DNA of 64,000 nucleotides. It comes from Thiosocius sp963753845. Its GTDB lineage: Bacteria; Pseudomonadota; Gammaproteobacteria; Chromatiales; Chromatiaceae. The notes beneath the pieces were generated by a model. The model made no database searches. It had not been told where the DNA came from and worked only from the letters and a program-made list of their open reading frames with translations. The position numbers were made by a program, and so were the translations under genes. Below, piece by piece: positions 25,445 to 34,767 of this stretch; within the stretch, counting starts at the first letter, position 1, and the number at the start of each line of letters is the position of its first letter. The stretch is taken from contig CAVWEI010000002.1 in NCBI GenBank assembly GCA_963753845.1, forward strand, positions 366,036-430,035. The letters run 5' to 3'.

Positions 25445-25768
25445 TCAGCGTTTGCGACCGTCCGTGGGCGGTAGTGGAAAGGTGGTGATGTTGCTGACGT
25501 TGCCGTCGATGTCTAGGATCTTGTTCTGGCCGTGCTTTTCGACCTCTTCGATCCGGGTCACCGCGTGCATGGGCAGGATCAGCTTCTGCACGCCGGCGAA
25601 CTCGGCCTCGAGCCGCTCTTCGGCAGGATCTACGACCAGCGAGGTGTGCTCGCCAAACAACAGTTCACTGACCTCGATGAAGCCGTAAAGGTCTCCCTGC
25701 GCCACCCGCTGCGCATGCAGCTGGTAGACCTTGCCATTGTTGTGAAAAGAGACCCGGTAGATCCGCAT
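25445..25768 (-). CDS. DUF1820 family protein
   Basis: A 107-aa cytoplasmic protein matching DUF1820: MRIYRVSFHNNGKVYQLHA, GDLYGFIEVSELLFGE, VVDPAEERLEAEFAGV and LPMHAVTRIEEVEKHG. Its function is not established. I took ATG at 25768, the family start, preceded by AGGG; the longer reading from 25810 has no homology in its extra residues. Confidence 0.88.
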   Translation of the reverse strand: MRIYRVSFHNNGKVYQLHAQRVAQGDLYGFIEVSELLFGEHTSLVVDPAEERLEAEFAGVQKLILPMHAVTRIEEVEKHGQNKILDIDGNVSNITTFPLPPTDGRKR

Positions 25769-25829
25769 TGCCCTGCCGAAGCTGTTTCGAGGAAGGCATT
25801 TTACATCCAAACCACATGGCGCAGGGCAC

Positions 25830-25856
25830 TTGACTCGCGCGGCAATGCGTTATGAT
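25830..25856 (+). promoter_or_regulatory. Possible promoter of hisI
   Basis: TTGACT at 25830 and TATGAT at 25851 with a short 15-base spacer, 31 bases before hisI. The spacer is shorter than the usual 16-18, so it may be weak or regulated. Confidence 0.35.
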
Positions 25857-25886
25857 CGCCAGGAGTGAACAAGCACCTGGCCTCAC

Positions 25887-26321
25887 ATGGGAATATTCAG
25901 ACAACTGGAGTCTTTCGCAAGCGGTGATTCCGTGCCGCTGTCGGGCATTCTGGAAGAATTACCCTGGAACGCCGATGGCCTGCTGCCGGCGATTGCCCAG
26001 CAGTTCGATACCGGCGAGGTCCTGATGCTGGCCTGGATGAACCGTGACGCACTGGCGGAAACGCTGGATACCGGGCGGGTCTGTTACTGGTCTAGATCGC
26101 GCCAGGCGCTTTGGCGCAAGGGTGAATCCTCGGGGAAGGTGCAGATGCTCAAGGAACTGCGTTTCGACTGCGACGGGGACACCATCCTGCTGAAGGTGGA
26201 CCAGACCGGGCCGGCCTGCCATACCGGTCGCCGGGACTGCTTCTACAACCTGGTGCGTGGTGACCGCCTGTTGGTCGACAAGGACCAGCTCATCGATCCC
26301 GCGGAGCTGTACGGAAAATGA
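25887..26321 (+). CDS. hisI: Phosphoribosyl-AMP cyclohydrolase HisI (stand-alone)
   Basis: A 144-aa enzyme opening the adenine ring of phosphoribosyl-AMP in histidine synthesis. It has EVLMLAWMNRDAL, WSRSRQALWRKGE, FDCDGDTILLKVDQTGPACH and TGRRDCFYN, with the magnesium-binding Asp and zinc-binding Cys residues. HisE is not fused and not adjacent. About 25 extra N-terminal residues precede the core. It overlaps gloB by four bases, so this reads as a hisI-gloB-pyrC transcript, not a his operon. Confidence 0.94.
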   Translation: MGIFRQLESFASGDSVPLSGILEELPWNADGLLPAIAQQFDTGEVLMLAWMNRDALAETLDTGRVCYWSRSRQALWRKGESSGKVQMLKELRFDCDGDTILLKVDQTGPACHTGRRDCFYNLVRGDRLLVDKDQLIDPAELYGK

Positions 26322-27097
26322 TCGATATTCGTCCCATTCCTGCTTTCGACGACAACTACATCTGGTTGCTCAGCCGCCCCGGTCACAAAGGTTGCGCGGT
26401 GGTCGACCCCGGTGACGAGGATCCGGTGATCGAACGTCTGCGGACAGAGGGACTGACCCTGGAAGCGATCCTGATCACCCACAAGCACGGGGACCACGTG
26501 GGCGGTATCCGGGGGCTCAAGGCCATCTGGCCGGACGCCGTCGTGTACGGCCCTGTCGGCGAGCCCATCAAGGCCCTGGAGCGACGCCTCCAGGGCGGCG
26601 ATCGGGTGGAACTGTCGGGCCTGGGTGTTGCGTTCGATGTGCTGGACGTCCCAGGCCATACCGAAGGGCATATCGCGTATTACGGGGACGGCGCGCTGTT
26701 CTGTGGCGACACAATGTTCGCCGGCGGCTGCGGCCGGGTGTTCAGCGGGACCTTCGAGCAGTTGAGCGATTCACTGATCCGGATCGGCCGGCTGCCCCCC
26801 GACACGCGCGCCTATTGCGCTCACGAGTACACACTGGCCAACCTGGGGTTCGCGGCCTGGGTGGAGCCCGACAACGACGACCTCGAGGCGCGCATCCGAC
26901 GCGACCAGGTCCGCCGTGAGCACAACGAGCCCACGGTGCCCTCGCTGATTGGTGAGGAACTGGCCAGCAACCCCTTCATGCGCACCGATCAGGCCGGTGT
27001 CGTCGGGGCGGCCAGCACCTGGGCTGGAAAAGACCTGAATGACCGCGCCTCGGTATTCCGCGCATTGCGCACCTGGAAGGACAGGGACTACGACTGA
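26318..27097 (+). CDS. gloB: Hydroxyacylglutathione hydrolase (glyoxalase II)
   Basis: A 259-aa zinc hydrolase that converts S-lactoylglutathione to lactate and glutathione, finishing methylglyoxal detoxification. The metal motif THKHGDHVGG, then VPGHTEGHI, FCGDTMFAGGCGR and CAHEYTLANLGFA are intact; the C-terminal helical domain has NPFMR. It overlaps hisI upstream and pyrC downstream by single start/stop overlaps. Confidence 0.96.
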   Translation: MIDIRPIPAFDDNYIWLLSRPGHKGCAVVDPGDEDPVIERLRTEGLTLEAILITHKHGDHVGGIRGLKAIWPDAVVYGPVGEPIKALERRLQGGDRVELSGLGVAFDVLDVPGHTEGHIAYYGDGALFCGDTMFAGGCGRVFSGTFEQLSDSLIRIGRLPPDTRAYCAHEYTLANLGFAAWVEPDNDDLEARIRRDQVRREHNEPTVPSLIGEELASNPFMRTDQAGVVGAASTWAGKDLNDRASVFRALRTWKDRDYD

Positions 27098-28434
27098 TGA
27101 GCAAGCTGTTGATCTGCAATGCCCGCATGGTGAACGAAGGCCAGGTGCGCGAAGGCGACCTGCTCGTGGTCGACGGACGCATCGATCAGATCGGCGCCGA
27201 TATCACCGCGCCGCCGGGTGCGCAGGTGATCGATGCCGCCGGACAGGTATTGATGCCGGGCATGATCGATGACCAGGTGCATTTTCGCGAGCCGGGCGTC
27301 ACCTACAAGGGTGATCTGGCGACCGAATCTCATGCGGCAATCGCCGGTGGCATCACCAGCTATATGGAGATGCCCAACACCAATCCGCAGACCGTGACCC
27401 TGGAGAGACTGGAGGAGAAATACGGTCTCGCGCGGGGGCGGGCCTGGGGCAACCATGCCTTCTACCTGGGTGCGACCAACGACAACATCGACGAGATCCG
27501 GCGCCTGGCCCCGGATCAGACCTGCGGTATCAAGGTCTTCATGGGGGCCTCGACCGGGAACATGCTGGTCGACCGGGTAGAAACGCTGGAGCAGATATTT
27601 GCCGATGCGCCGACCCTGATTGCCACGCACTGCGAAGACACCCCGACCATCCAGGCCAACGAGCAGCGTTACCGCGAGCAGTATGGCGACGAGATCCCCA
27701 TGCGCTTCCATCCCCTGATCCGCAGTGAAGAGGCCTGCTGGAAGTCGTCCTCGATGGCGGTCGACCTGGCGCGCCGGCACGGCACCCGGCTGCATGTCCT
27801 GCACCTGACAACCGCGCGTGAACTGGCCCTGTTCGACGCGGGGCCGATCAGCGCAAAGCGGATCACCGCCGAGGCCTGTGTGCATCACCTGTATTTCAGC
27901 GAGGCCGATTACGAGCGGCGTGGCAGCTTCATCAAGTGCAATCCGGCGATCAAGCGCGTCGAAGACCGGGACGCGTTGCGAGCCGCCCTGGCCGAGGACA
28001 GGCTCGATGTGATTGCGACCGATCATGCGCCGCACACCCTGGAAGAAAAGCAGGAAATCTCCTACTTCAAGGCGCCTGCCGGCCTGCCGCTGGTCCAGCA
28101 TGCCGTGGCGATGGCCCTTGAGCTGGTACACGACGGGGTGCTGAGCCTGCCGCAGGCGGTGCAGAAGGTCAGTCATGGCCCCGCTGAATTGTTCGACGTA
28201 CGCGGGCGTGGGTATCTGCGCGAGGGTTATTGGGCCGATCTGGCCCTGGTCGACATGCAAAGCCCACAACGCGTCGAACGCGGGGATGTGCTGTACAAAT
28301 GCGGTTGGTCGCCGCTCGAGGGCGATACCTTGCGATCGCGGGTAACGACGACCCTGGTCAACGGCGAACTGAAATACCGCAACGGCGAGTTTTTTGGTGT
28401 TGCAGACGGGATGCGCCTCGAATTCGACCGTTGA
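27097..28434 (+). CDS. pyrC: Dihydroorotase (variant first metal motif)
   Basis: A 445-aa amidohydrolase of pyrimidine synthesis that cyclises carbamoyl aspartate. It has the bridging-lysine segment GIKVFMGASTGN, THCEDTPT, LHVLHLTTA and IATDHAPH. The first metal motif reads DDQVHFREPG, with Gln where DxHxH is usual. This Gln form is, as I recall, typical of a Bacteroidetes-type dihydroorotase subclass of about 445 residues, so it is probably active and may have been acquired from that lineage. Allantoinase or hydantoinase are less likely. Its stop is followed by a REP-like palindrome. Confidence 0.88.
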   Translation: MSKLLICNARMVNEGQVREGDLLVVDGRIDQIGADITAPPGAQVIDAAGQVLMPGMIDDQVHFREPGVTYKGDLATESHAAIAGGITSYMEMPNTNPQTVTLERLEEKYGLARGRAWGNHAFYLGATNDNIDEIRRLAPDQTCGIKVFMGASTGNMLVDRVETLEQIFADAPTLIATHCEDTPTIQANEQRYREQYGDEIPMRFHPLIRSEEACWKSSSMAVDLARRHGTRLHVLHLTTARELALFDAGPISAKRITAEACVHHLYFSEADYERRGSFIKCNPAIKRVEDRDALRAALAEDRLDVIATDHAPHTLEEKQEISYFKAPAGLPLVQHAVAMALELVHDGVLSLPQAVQKVSHGPAELFDVRGRGYLREGYWADLALVDMQSPQRVERGDVLYKCGWSPLEGDTLRSRVTTTLVNGELKYRNGEFFGVADGMRLEFDR

Positions 28435-28446
28435 ACTATCTGAAGT

Positions 28447-28463
28447 GTCGGGCTGTGCCCGAC
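28447..28463. repeat. REP-like palindrome, copy 1
   Basis: GTCGGGCTGTGCCCGAC, an inverted repeat (GTCGGGC / GCCCGAC) 12 bases after pyrC. The identical 17-mer occurs in reverse orientation at 36969-36985. It may act as a weak terminator between convergent genes. Confidence 0.6.
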
Positions 28464-28524
28464 GTTCATGTCGGCGCGTGGAACCCACCCGATGATACTG
28501 CGATATCTGCGACCCCGTGCCGAC

Positions 28525-29376
28525 CTATGCAATACCTATAGCGCCCTTGTCGACCCCTTCGTAGGCACAGACCCTGAAACGGTCCTCCGGGTGCCGTGTC
28601 TTGAGCTGATCGGCAATGTGCTGGGCGATGTTTTCCACCGTGGAATCGGTCTCGATCAGGTAGCATGCGGTCCCCGGTACGGTTAGACCGAAGTTACCCT
28701 GTGCGCTGCGATACCCGAACTCGTAGTATTCGACGCTGCCGTGCCGGCTTACCCCGATCAGATCGGCACGTGTACCGATGTAGACGTCGGTCCACTGGTC
28801 TGCCCATTGCTGCTCCAGCGCCGTGTCGCGCTGGCCATTGCGCACGATCTCGACTCTGGAGCGATGGCCGTGGGCGATGCGCTGGCAGTTGCCCTGGTGG
28901 TGTTTGAGGCCGTGGCTGTAATGGTAGTAGGCGCCCACGGTGTTTTCCGGCCACAGGCGAACCCTTATGGAATTCACGTTGTCCGGCGTTTTCGGCGACA
29001 GGTAATCAGCGACGATCTGACTCAGGCGGTCCGCGGCGATACGCTCACCCGGGATCAATCTGATCGCGTCGCGCGGCGAACGGTGCTCGATGGTGCGTCC
29101 ATCCTGCAGCACAAAGGAAAGGTGCAGGCCCTCGGGGTATTCGGCCAGCTGCAAATCGGGATAGTCTGCAGGGACCAGGAGTTTATGGTCGAACTGATCG
29201 TCGATCACGCGCTTGATCGACTTCTTGACCTCGCCGAAGTCCAGTACCATGCTCTGGTGGTCCAGATCACCCTCCAGCTCGATGTCCGCCTGCCAGCTTT
29301 CACCGACCAGCCCGCGCACCGGGCTCAGATACGAGCAGTCGATTACCGTCAGCCTGTTCACAAAGAGTATGGTCAT
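28525..29376 (-). CDS. Double-domain 6-pyruvoyl-tetrahydropterin synthase (QueD)-like protein
   Basis: A 283-aa protein that looks like two PTPS folds in tandem. The first (1-120) has a MVLDFGEVKKSIKRVIDDQF-type stretch and DHKLL but lacks the histidine zinc site. The second (about 145-283) has GNCQRIAHGHRSRVEI, which keeps the catalytic Cys and HGH metal ligands, then YLIETDSTVENIAQHIADQL. Ordinary QueD is about 120 aa and one domain. QueD makes 6-carboxytetrahydropterin for queuosine; whether this one does so is unproven. The start at 29376 is chosen because homology begins there; no queC/queE nearby. Confidence 0.75.
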   Translation of the reverse strand: MTILFVNRLTVIDCSYLSPVRGLVGESWQADIELEGDLDHQSMVLDFGEVKKSIKRVIDDQFDHKLLVPADYPDLQLAEYPEGLHLSFVLQDGRTIEHRSPRDAIRLIPGERIAADRLSQIVADYLSPKTPDNVNSIRVRLWPENTVGAYYHYSHGLKHHQGNCQRIAHGHRSRVEIVRNGQRDTALEQQWADQWTDVYIGTRADLIGVSRHGSVEYYEFGYRSAQGNFGLTVPGTACYLIETDSTVENIAQHIADQLKTRHPEDRFRVCAYEGVDKGAIGIA

Positions 29377-29554
29377 CAGCGAAGGATAACCGGAAACCGC
29401 CGTCTTGTTGGGTGCAGGCATGTGCGAGGCGTCAATGGCGTATTTCCGGTGGCCCCTGCCGGGCGGATGCAAACCGTGCGGGCGTGTGACCTTTTGGAGT
29501 TTCCCGGGTCCAAGGACTCGAATCCCGAACCCGGGATCTGCACCGGATGGCCAT

Positions 29555-31282
29555 TTGAAACAGGCTAGGCTTTTTCTGATTTTGCTTTTTGCGCTGGTGT
29601 TTCAGGCCCGTGGCGAGGTGGCGATCAAGCTGTCCGGCAGTGACGATGCGGCGCTGGAGTCGAACCTGCGCGCGCGGCTTGCCCTGGACGGCGAGCCCTG
29701 CGATGCGCCGAAGTGGCGCGTACAGCGCCTTTTCAAGCGCGCGGAGAAGGACTTTCAGCCGGGATTCCGGGCACTGGGCTACTATCGGCCCACGGTCGAA
29801 AAAAAGCTGGAGTTCGACGGGGACTGCTGGCTTGCCAGCTTTGATATCGACACGGGTGAGCGGGTCAAGATCCGCGAGCGCACGGTGATCGTGCGCGGTG
29901 CGGCATCGGACGACCCGCAATTGCAGCCATTGCTCGCCAAACTTCCGCTTGCGGAGGGTGCACCGCTCAACCACGCGAAGTACGAAGATATCAAGACGGC
30001 GTTGCGCGACTTTGCCGCCGAGCGCGGTTATCTCGATTTCGTCCTGACAAAACAGGAATTAAGGGTCTACCCCGATCAGGCCGTGGCCGATATCGACATC
30101 GAGGCCGACAGCGGCGATCGCTATCGTTTCGGCGAGCTGAAGCTGTCCGCACAGCCGCTGGATGACGATCTGGTCCGGCGGCTGGCCAAGATCCGTGAAG
30201 GCGAACCGTACGACGCACGCGCCCTGGTGGACCTGGATCGCAACCTCAGTGACTCCGGCTATTTCAGCAGTGTCGAGGTGCGCCCGCAGCGCGACGCGGC
30301 AGAGGACGGCGAGGTGCCGATCGATGTCCAGCTGGAGCCTGCAAAGAGACATTCCTGGCGCGCGGGTGTTGGCTACGCAACCGACACGGGACCGCGTATC
30401 AGCCTGGGTTACGAAAACCGCTACGTCAATTCCCGTGGTCATCAATTCGACGCCGAACTGCGCCTTTCACCGGTCGAGTCAGGCCTGGGTGCCGACTACA
30501 TGATCCCGGGGCGCAATCCGCACCGGGAAACCTTCAATTTCGGTGCCGCCCTGTTGCACGAGAATACGGACAGCGCCGTCAGCGACAGCGCCACCCTGAT
30601 GGCCAGCCAGACGCTGAAGTACGAGGTGTGGACCCAGACCCGGTTTCTCGAGCTGCTGCACGAGCGGTCCACGGTGGGTGACGAGGATCAAACCACGGCC
30701 ACCTTCCTCATGCCTGGGATCCGCTTCGATGGAGTCGACGCGGACAACCCACTGATGACGCGTAGGGGTTACCGCGTCAGTCTGGAGCTGCGGGGTGCCT
30801 ACGACGGCCTCCTGTCTACTGCGTCACTGCTGCAGTTGCGTGCCTCGGCAAAGGGGATTCATCGGTTCGGTAAGGCAGGGCGGATCACCGGGCGCGTCGA
30901 CGTCGGCAGCACCCTGACAGATACCATCTTCGATCTTCCCGCCTCCCTGCGCTTTTTTGCCGGTGGCGACAACAGTGTGCGTGGATACAAGTATCAATCC
31001 CTCGGCCCGGTGGACAAGAACGGCGAACCGGAGGGCGGTTTGCATTTGATTACCGGCAGCCTGGAATACGAACACCCGGTCAAGGGTGATGAGTGGTGGG
31101 CGGCGGCCTTTGTCGATGCGGGCAATGCGTTCAACGGCAGCAATGTGGATCCAAAGCTGGGTTACGGTGTGGGCGTGCGCTGGTATTCGGTAGTCGGGCG
31201 TCTGCGCCTGGATTTCGCCATTCCGAACGACAAGGCATATGGCGACTGGCGTATTCACTTCGGACTGGGTGCCGATCTGTGA
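29555..31282 (+). CDS. tamA: Translocation and assembly module outer-membrane protein TamA
   Basis: A 575-aa Omp85-family protein. Residues 1-20 form a signal peptide (KQARLFLILLFALVFQARG). Three POTRA domains (about 25-260) follow, with GYYRPTVE and GYLDFVLTKQELRVYP. The C-terminal beta barrel holds the lid motif RFFAGGDNSVRGYKYQSL. With TamB it inserts autotransporters and moves lipid to the outer membrane. I used TTG at 29555 because it begins the signal peptide; no ATG suits, although the frame is open from 29405. Its stop overlaps the tamB start. Confidence 0.92.
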   Translation: MKQARLFLILLFALVFQARGEVAIKLSGSDDAALESNLRARLALDGEPCDAPKWRVQRLFKRAEKDFQPGFRALGYYRPTVEKKLEFDGDCWLASFDIDTGERVKIRERTVIVRGAASDDPQLQPLLAKLPLAEGAPLNHAKYEDIKTALRDFAAERGYLDFVLTKQELRVYPDQAVADIDIEADSGDRYRFGELKLSAQPLDDDLVRRLAKIREGEPYDARALVDLDRNLSDSGYFSSVEVRPQRDAAEDGEVPIDVQLEPAKRHSWRAGVGYATDTGPRISLGYENRYVNSRGHQFDAELRLSPVESGLGADYMIPGRNPHRETFNFGAALLHENTDSAVSDSATLMASQTLKYEVWTQTRFLELLHERSTVGDEDQTTATFLMPGIRFDGVDADNPLMTRRGYRVSLELRGAYDGLLSTASLLQLRASAKGIHRFGKAGRITGRVDVGSTLTDTIFDLPASLRFFAGGDNSVRGYKYQSLGPVDKNGEPEGGLHLITGSLEYEHPVKGDEWWAAAFVDAGNAFNGSNVDPKLGYGVGVRWYSVVGRLRLDFAIPNDKAYGDWRIHFGLGADL

Positions 31283-34200
31283 GAGGCGTTCGTACACTTG
31301 TGCGCCTGCTGCGCTGGCTGATTATTTCCTTCTTACTCGTGTTGCTTGCGGTTCCGGCAGCGCTGTTCGCCGTGCTGGCGACCGAAACGGGCAGTGGCTG
31401 GCTGTTGAGCCGGGCCGACAGACTGGTGGCGCCGCTGGGAATGGAGCTGAAGATCGGCGGCAGTCGCGGGAATCTGCTCGGGCGGCTGGAACTCGACGAC
31501 GTGCTGTTCGACGGTGCGGGAACAATGGTCGAGCTCGGGCACCTGGTGTTCCAATGGCAACCCCGGGCGCTGCTGGAGCGCACGTTGCATATCGAGGCGC
31601 TGGAACTGGCGGATATGCGCGTGGTGCCACCGGCACCCACCGAGAGCGAAACGACCGCCCCCGAGATCCCCGACCTGGTTCTGCCGATCGCGCTCCGGCT
31701 CGACCGTTTCCTTCTGGAGCGCCTCGAAATCGAGCAGGAGGGAGGCAATATGTTGGTGAACCGGCTCTCTCTGGGTGCGGCATTCGACCGTCAGGGCCTG
31801 GCGATCCGTGACCTGCAATTCGACGGCGAGGGTGCGCAGATCGAGGGCGTGATGAGCATGCAGGCGACTGCCCCGCACGCACTGACCGGAGAGATTTCCG
31901 CTCGCATCGACCAGGCGGTGACCGGTGACGACGTGGGTCCCGTGGCGGCGAACGCCGTACTGGAAGGGGCAGCGCTCGCACCGGCCTTCGACGTGAGACT
32001 GAGCGCACCCACCGACCTTCGTCTGCAAGGCACCCTGAAGCTGGACCAGGTGGAGCCCGCATTCGACATCGTGGCCGACTGGCCGGTGCTGCAATGGCCC
32101 CTGCAGGGTAACGCGACCGTCACCAGCCGGGATGGTCAACTCACCCTCAAGGGGCTGGCGAGTGATTACCGGCTCGAACTGCGCACCGGCCTGGACGGCG
32201 AGGGCATGCCGCCCGGCAAGATCGACCTGGTGGCCCTGGGTGACCTGCAGGGGATCAGGCTGCAGCCGCTCAAGGTGGATGTCCTGGATGGGCGGCTGCA
32301 GGCCGACGGCAGTCTGCATTGGGACGGGGACGTCCGCTGGGATCTCGAACTGCTCGCCGACCGCATCAACCCGGGGCTGTACGAGCCCGAACTTCCCGGC
32401 CGGCTCAGCGGCCGTATAGATGTCAGCGGCAGTCTCGCGGATGAGTCTGCGGGTGGCCTGGCTGTCCGGCTGCGGATAAAGGAGCTCGGTGGGCAGCTGC
32501 GCGAATACGAGGTCGGCGCCAGTGGCGAACTGGACTACCGCCGCGGCGAGCTGCACGCCAGGGCGTTGCAGCTGACCTCGGGCCCGAACCGGATCTTCCT
32601 GGACGGCAGGGCGGATGAGCGCCTGGACCTCAAGTTCGAGATCAAGGCGCCGGATCTGGTCTCGCTTTACCCCGGGCTTTCCGGTCGGCTCGAGGGTAAC
32701 GGGAGGCTCGAGGGAACACCGCAGGCACCGGTGGTCGTTGCAACCCTAAACGGGCAGGCGGTCGGCTACGAGCAGACAGTTGCGCAGGAACTGAGGCTCG
32801 ATCTGGACTGGCGGGAGACCGGCGGCAAAGGCCGGCTGAGCCTGAAAGGTCTGCAGGCCGGGGATGTCCGGGTCTCGGAAATGAATGCGGATCTTGACGG
32901 CACCCCGGAGTCACACCAGCTTAAATTCGCCGCCGAATCCACGGAATTCAATGTTGGGCTGACCGCGCAGGGCGGTCTCAAGGAGCAGACCTGGGAGGGG
33001 CAGCTTCAGCGCCTGAATCTGCTCGGCTCAGGGCTTGGAGAGTGGCAACTGCGGGCGCCGGCGAAGCTGCGCCTGGGTGCGTCCGAGGCAAGCTCCGGCC
33101 CACTGTGCCTGACCCAGGCAGCAACAAGTCTTTGTACCGAGGGCGGTTGGAAGGCGGCCGGCGGGCTAAACCTGTCCGCCAACCTCGTCGGTCTCGATCT
33201 GGCGCAGCTGGGTCCCTACCTGCCGGGAGAGGCCGCGATCGAAGGCAGCCTGGGAGCCAGCGTCAAGGTCAGTGGTGACACCGCCAGCCCGGACGTCGTG
33301 TTCGAGCTGCGCCCATCCGACGGCGTGATCCGCGTCGAGCAGGACCTGCAGCCACTCGAACTGGCCTACCGGAATGCGAAGATCAGCGGCCGTTTCGCGC
33401 AGGATGCCGGATCAGCCGACTTGAACTTCGAGCTTGGCCCGCGTGGCCGGGCGCGTGGCCGGCTGCTTTTGGGGGCGGACAAGGGTGGGCAACGCGCAAT
33501 CGGTGGCGAGATCGATGTGGATTTTCCGGATCTTGGACTGGTCTCCGGCTTCGTGCCGGCGCTGGCGCAGGTCAAGGGCAGGCTTGGCCTGAGCACCGAG
33601 CTCGCCGGCACCCTCGATGCGCCGCGCGTCAAGGGCGTGCTGGAGATCGCAGACGCGAGTGCCCAGGTGCCAGAAGCGGGGATCGAGTTGACGGATGTCG
33701 CGCTGGCTGTGCGCGGCGACGGCGGGTCACCCTTACGCGTTCAGGGGCAGTTGAGTTCGGGCGGGGGAAAGCTCGATATCGCGGGCACGGTGGATATGGC
33801 CGCGGCTGCCGGGCCGACGGTCGATCTGACGCTGAAGGGCTCTGACTTCCAGGCCGTGCGGCTTCCGGAGGCGTTGGTCCTGGTGTCTCCCGACCTGCGG
33901 CTGGAAGGCGGCGGTCCCTATCACCTTTCCGGCAAGCTGTTGATACCGAAGGCCGCGATCGAGATCGAAGAGGTGCCGAGCGGGACCGTAAGCGTATCGG
34001 ATGACGAGATCATTGTCGGGGAGGAAACGACGCAGTCCGCACCGACCGGTTCGCAGAACCTCACCGCGCGGGTCCGCGTCGAGTTGGGCAAGGACGTCAC
34101 CTTTAAGGGGTTCGGGCTGAAAACGGCCCTTGATGGTGTGCTGGATGCAAAGGTCGATGCGCAGGGCACCCGGGTGGACGGCAAGATCGAACTGCGCGAC

Positions 34201-34767
34201 GGTGAATACAAGGCCTATGGGCAGGAGCTGAAGATCGAGCGCGGGCGGCTGTTGTTCGTCGGTCCGCCGGGTAACCCGGGCGTCGATCTGCGCGCCGTGC
34301 GGGAGTCACTGGACGGCAGGGTGAAGGCCTACCTGGCCATGAGCGGCCCGTTGTCAAAGCCGCGCCCCCGGATCTTCAGCGAGCCGTCATTGCCGGAGGC
34401 CGAGGCTCTCGCCTATCTGCTGACCGGGCGTGGTCTGGACGAGGCCGGCCAGCAGGACGGTTCGAATATTGCCGGTGCGGCACTGTCGCTCGGTATCTCA
34501 AAAGCCGAGCCGCTGATGCAACAATTGAGTGAACGGTTTGGGCTGGACGATGTACGCGTGGAGGGCGGAGAAAAGGGGCTGGAAGACACCTCGGTGATTC
34601 TTGGCAAGTATCTCAACCCCGACCTGTACGTCGGTTATTCACAGGGACTGTTCAATCCGGAGGGGGCGGTGCTCTTGCGCCTGCGGCTGAGCGAGCGGCT
34701 GGAGGTCGAAAGCAGATCCGGGAATGAACAGTCGGTCGACCTGTTCTACAGACTTCAACATGACTAA
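31279..34767 (+). CDS. tamB: Translocation and assembly module protein TamB
   Basis: A 1162-aa AsmA-like protein with one N-terminal membrane helix (LLRWLIISFLLVLLAVPAAL) and a long beta-strand body spanning the periplasm. The C-terminal DUF490 domain ends with VDLRAVRESLDGRVKAYL, SEPSLPEAEALAYLLTGRG and YVGYSQGLFNPEGAVLLRLR. GTG at 31279 overlaps the tamA TGA, so translation is coupled. Its stop overlaps the convergent SNase-like gene by four bases. Confidence 0.95.
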   Translation: MRGVRTLVRLLRWLIISFLLVLLAVPAALFAVLATETGSGWLLSRADRLVAPLGMELKIGGSRGNLLGRLELDDVLFDGAGTMVELGHLVFQWQPRALLERTLHIEALELADMRVVPPAPTESETTAPEIPDLVLPIALRLDRFLLERLEIEQEGGNMLVNRLSLGAAFDRQGLAIRDLQFDGEGAQIEGVMSMQATAPHALTGEISARIDQAVTGDDVGPVAANAVLEGAALAPAFDVRLSAPTDLRLQGTLKLDQVEPAFDIVADWPVLQWPLQGNATVTSRDGQLTLKGLASDYRLELRTGLDGEGMPPGKIDLVALGDLQGIRLQPLKVDVLDGRLQADGSLHWDGDVRWDLELLADRINPGLYEPELPGRLSGRIDVSGSLADESAGGLAVRLRIKELGGQLREYEVGASGELDYRRGELHARALQLTSGPNRIFLDGRADERLDLKFEIKAPDLVSLYPGLSGRLEGNGRLEGTPQAPVVVATLNGQAVGYEQTVAQELRLDLDWRETGGKGRLSLKGLQAGDVRVSEMNADLDGTPESHQLKFAAESTEFNVGLTAQGGLKEQTWEGQLQRLNLLGSGLGEWQLRAPAKLRLGASEASSGPLCLTQAATSLCTEGGWKAAGGLNLSANLVGLDLAQLGPYLPGEAAIEGSLGASVKVSGDTASPDVVFELRPSDGVIRVEQDLQPLELAYRNAKISGRFAQDAGSADLNFELGPRGRARGRLLLGADKGGQRAIGGEIDVDFPDLGLVSGFVPALAQVKGRLGLSTELAGTLDAPRVKGVLEIADASAQVPEAGIELTDVALAVRGDGGSPLRVQGQLSSGGGKLDIAGTVDMAAAAGPTVDLTLKGSDFQAVRLPEALVLVSPDLRLEGGGPYHLSGKLLIPKAAIEIEEVPSGTVSVSDDEIIVGEETTQSAPTGSQNLTARVRVELGKDVTFKGFGLKTALDGVLDAKVDAQGTRVDGKIELRDGEYKAYGQELKIERGRLLFVGPPGNPGVDLRAVRESLDGRVKAYLAMSGPLSKPRPRIFSEPSLPEAEALAYLLTGRGLDEAGQQDGSNIAGAALSLGISKAEPLMQQLSERFGLDDVRVEGGEKGLEDTSVILGKYLNPDLYVGYSQGLFNPEGAVLLRLRLSERLEVESRSGNEQSVDLFYRLQHD

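Noticed and set aside
27088..28488. 466-codon open frame on the minus strand
   Set aside because: It lies antisense to pyrC. Residue content is biased and no family feature is seen.
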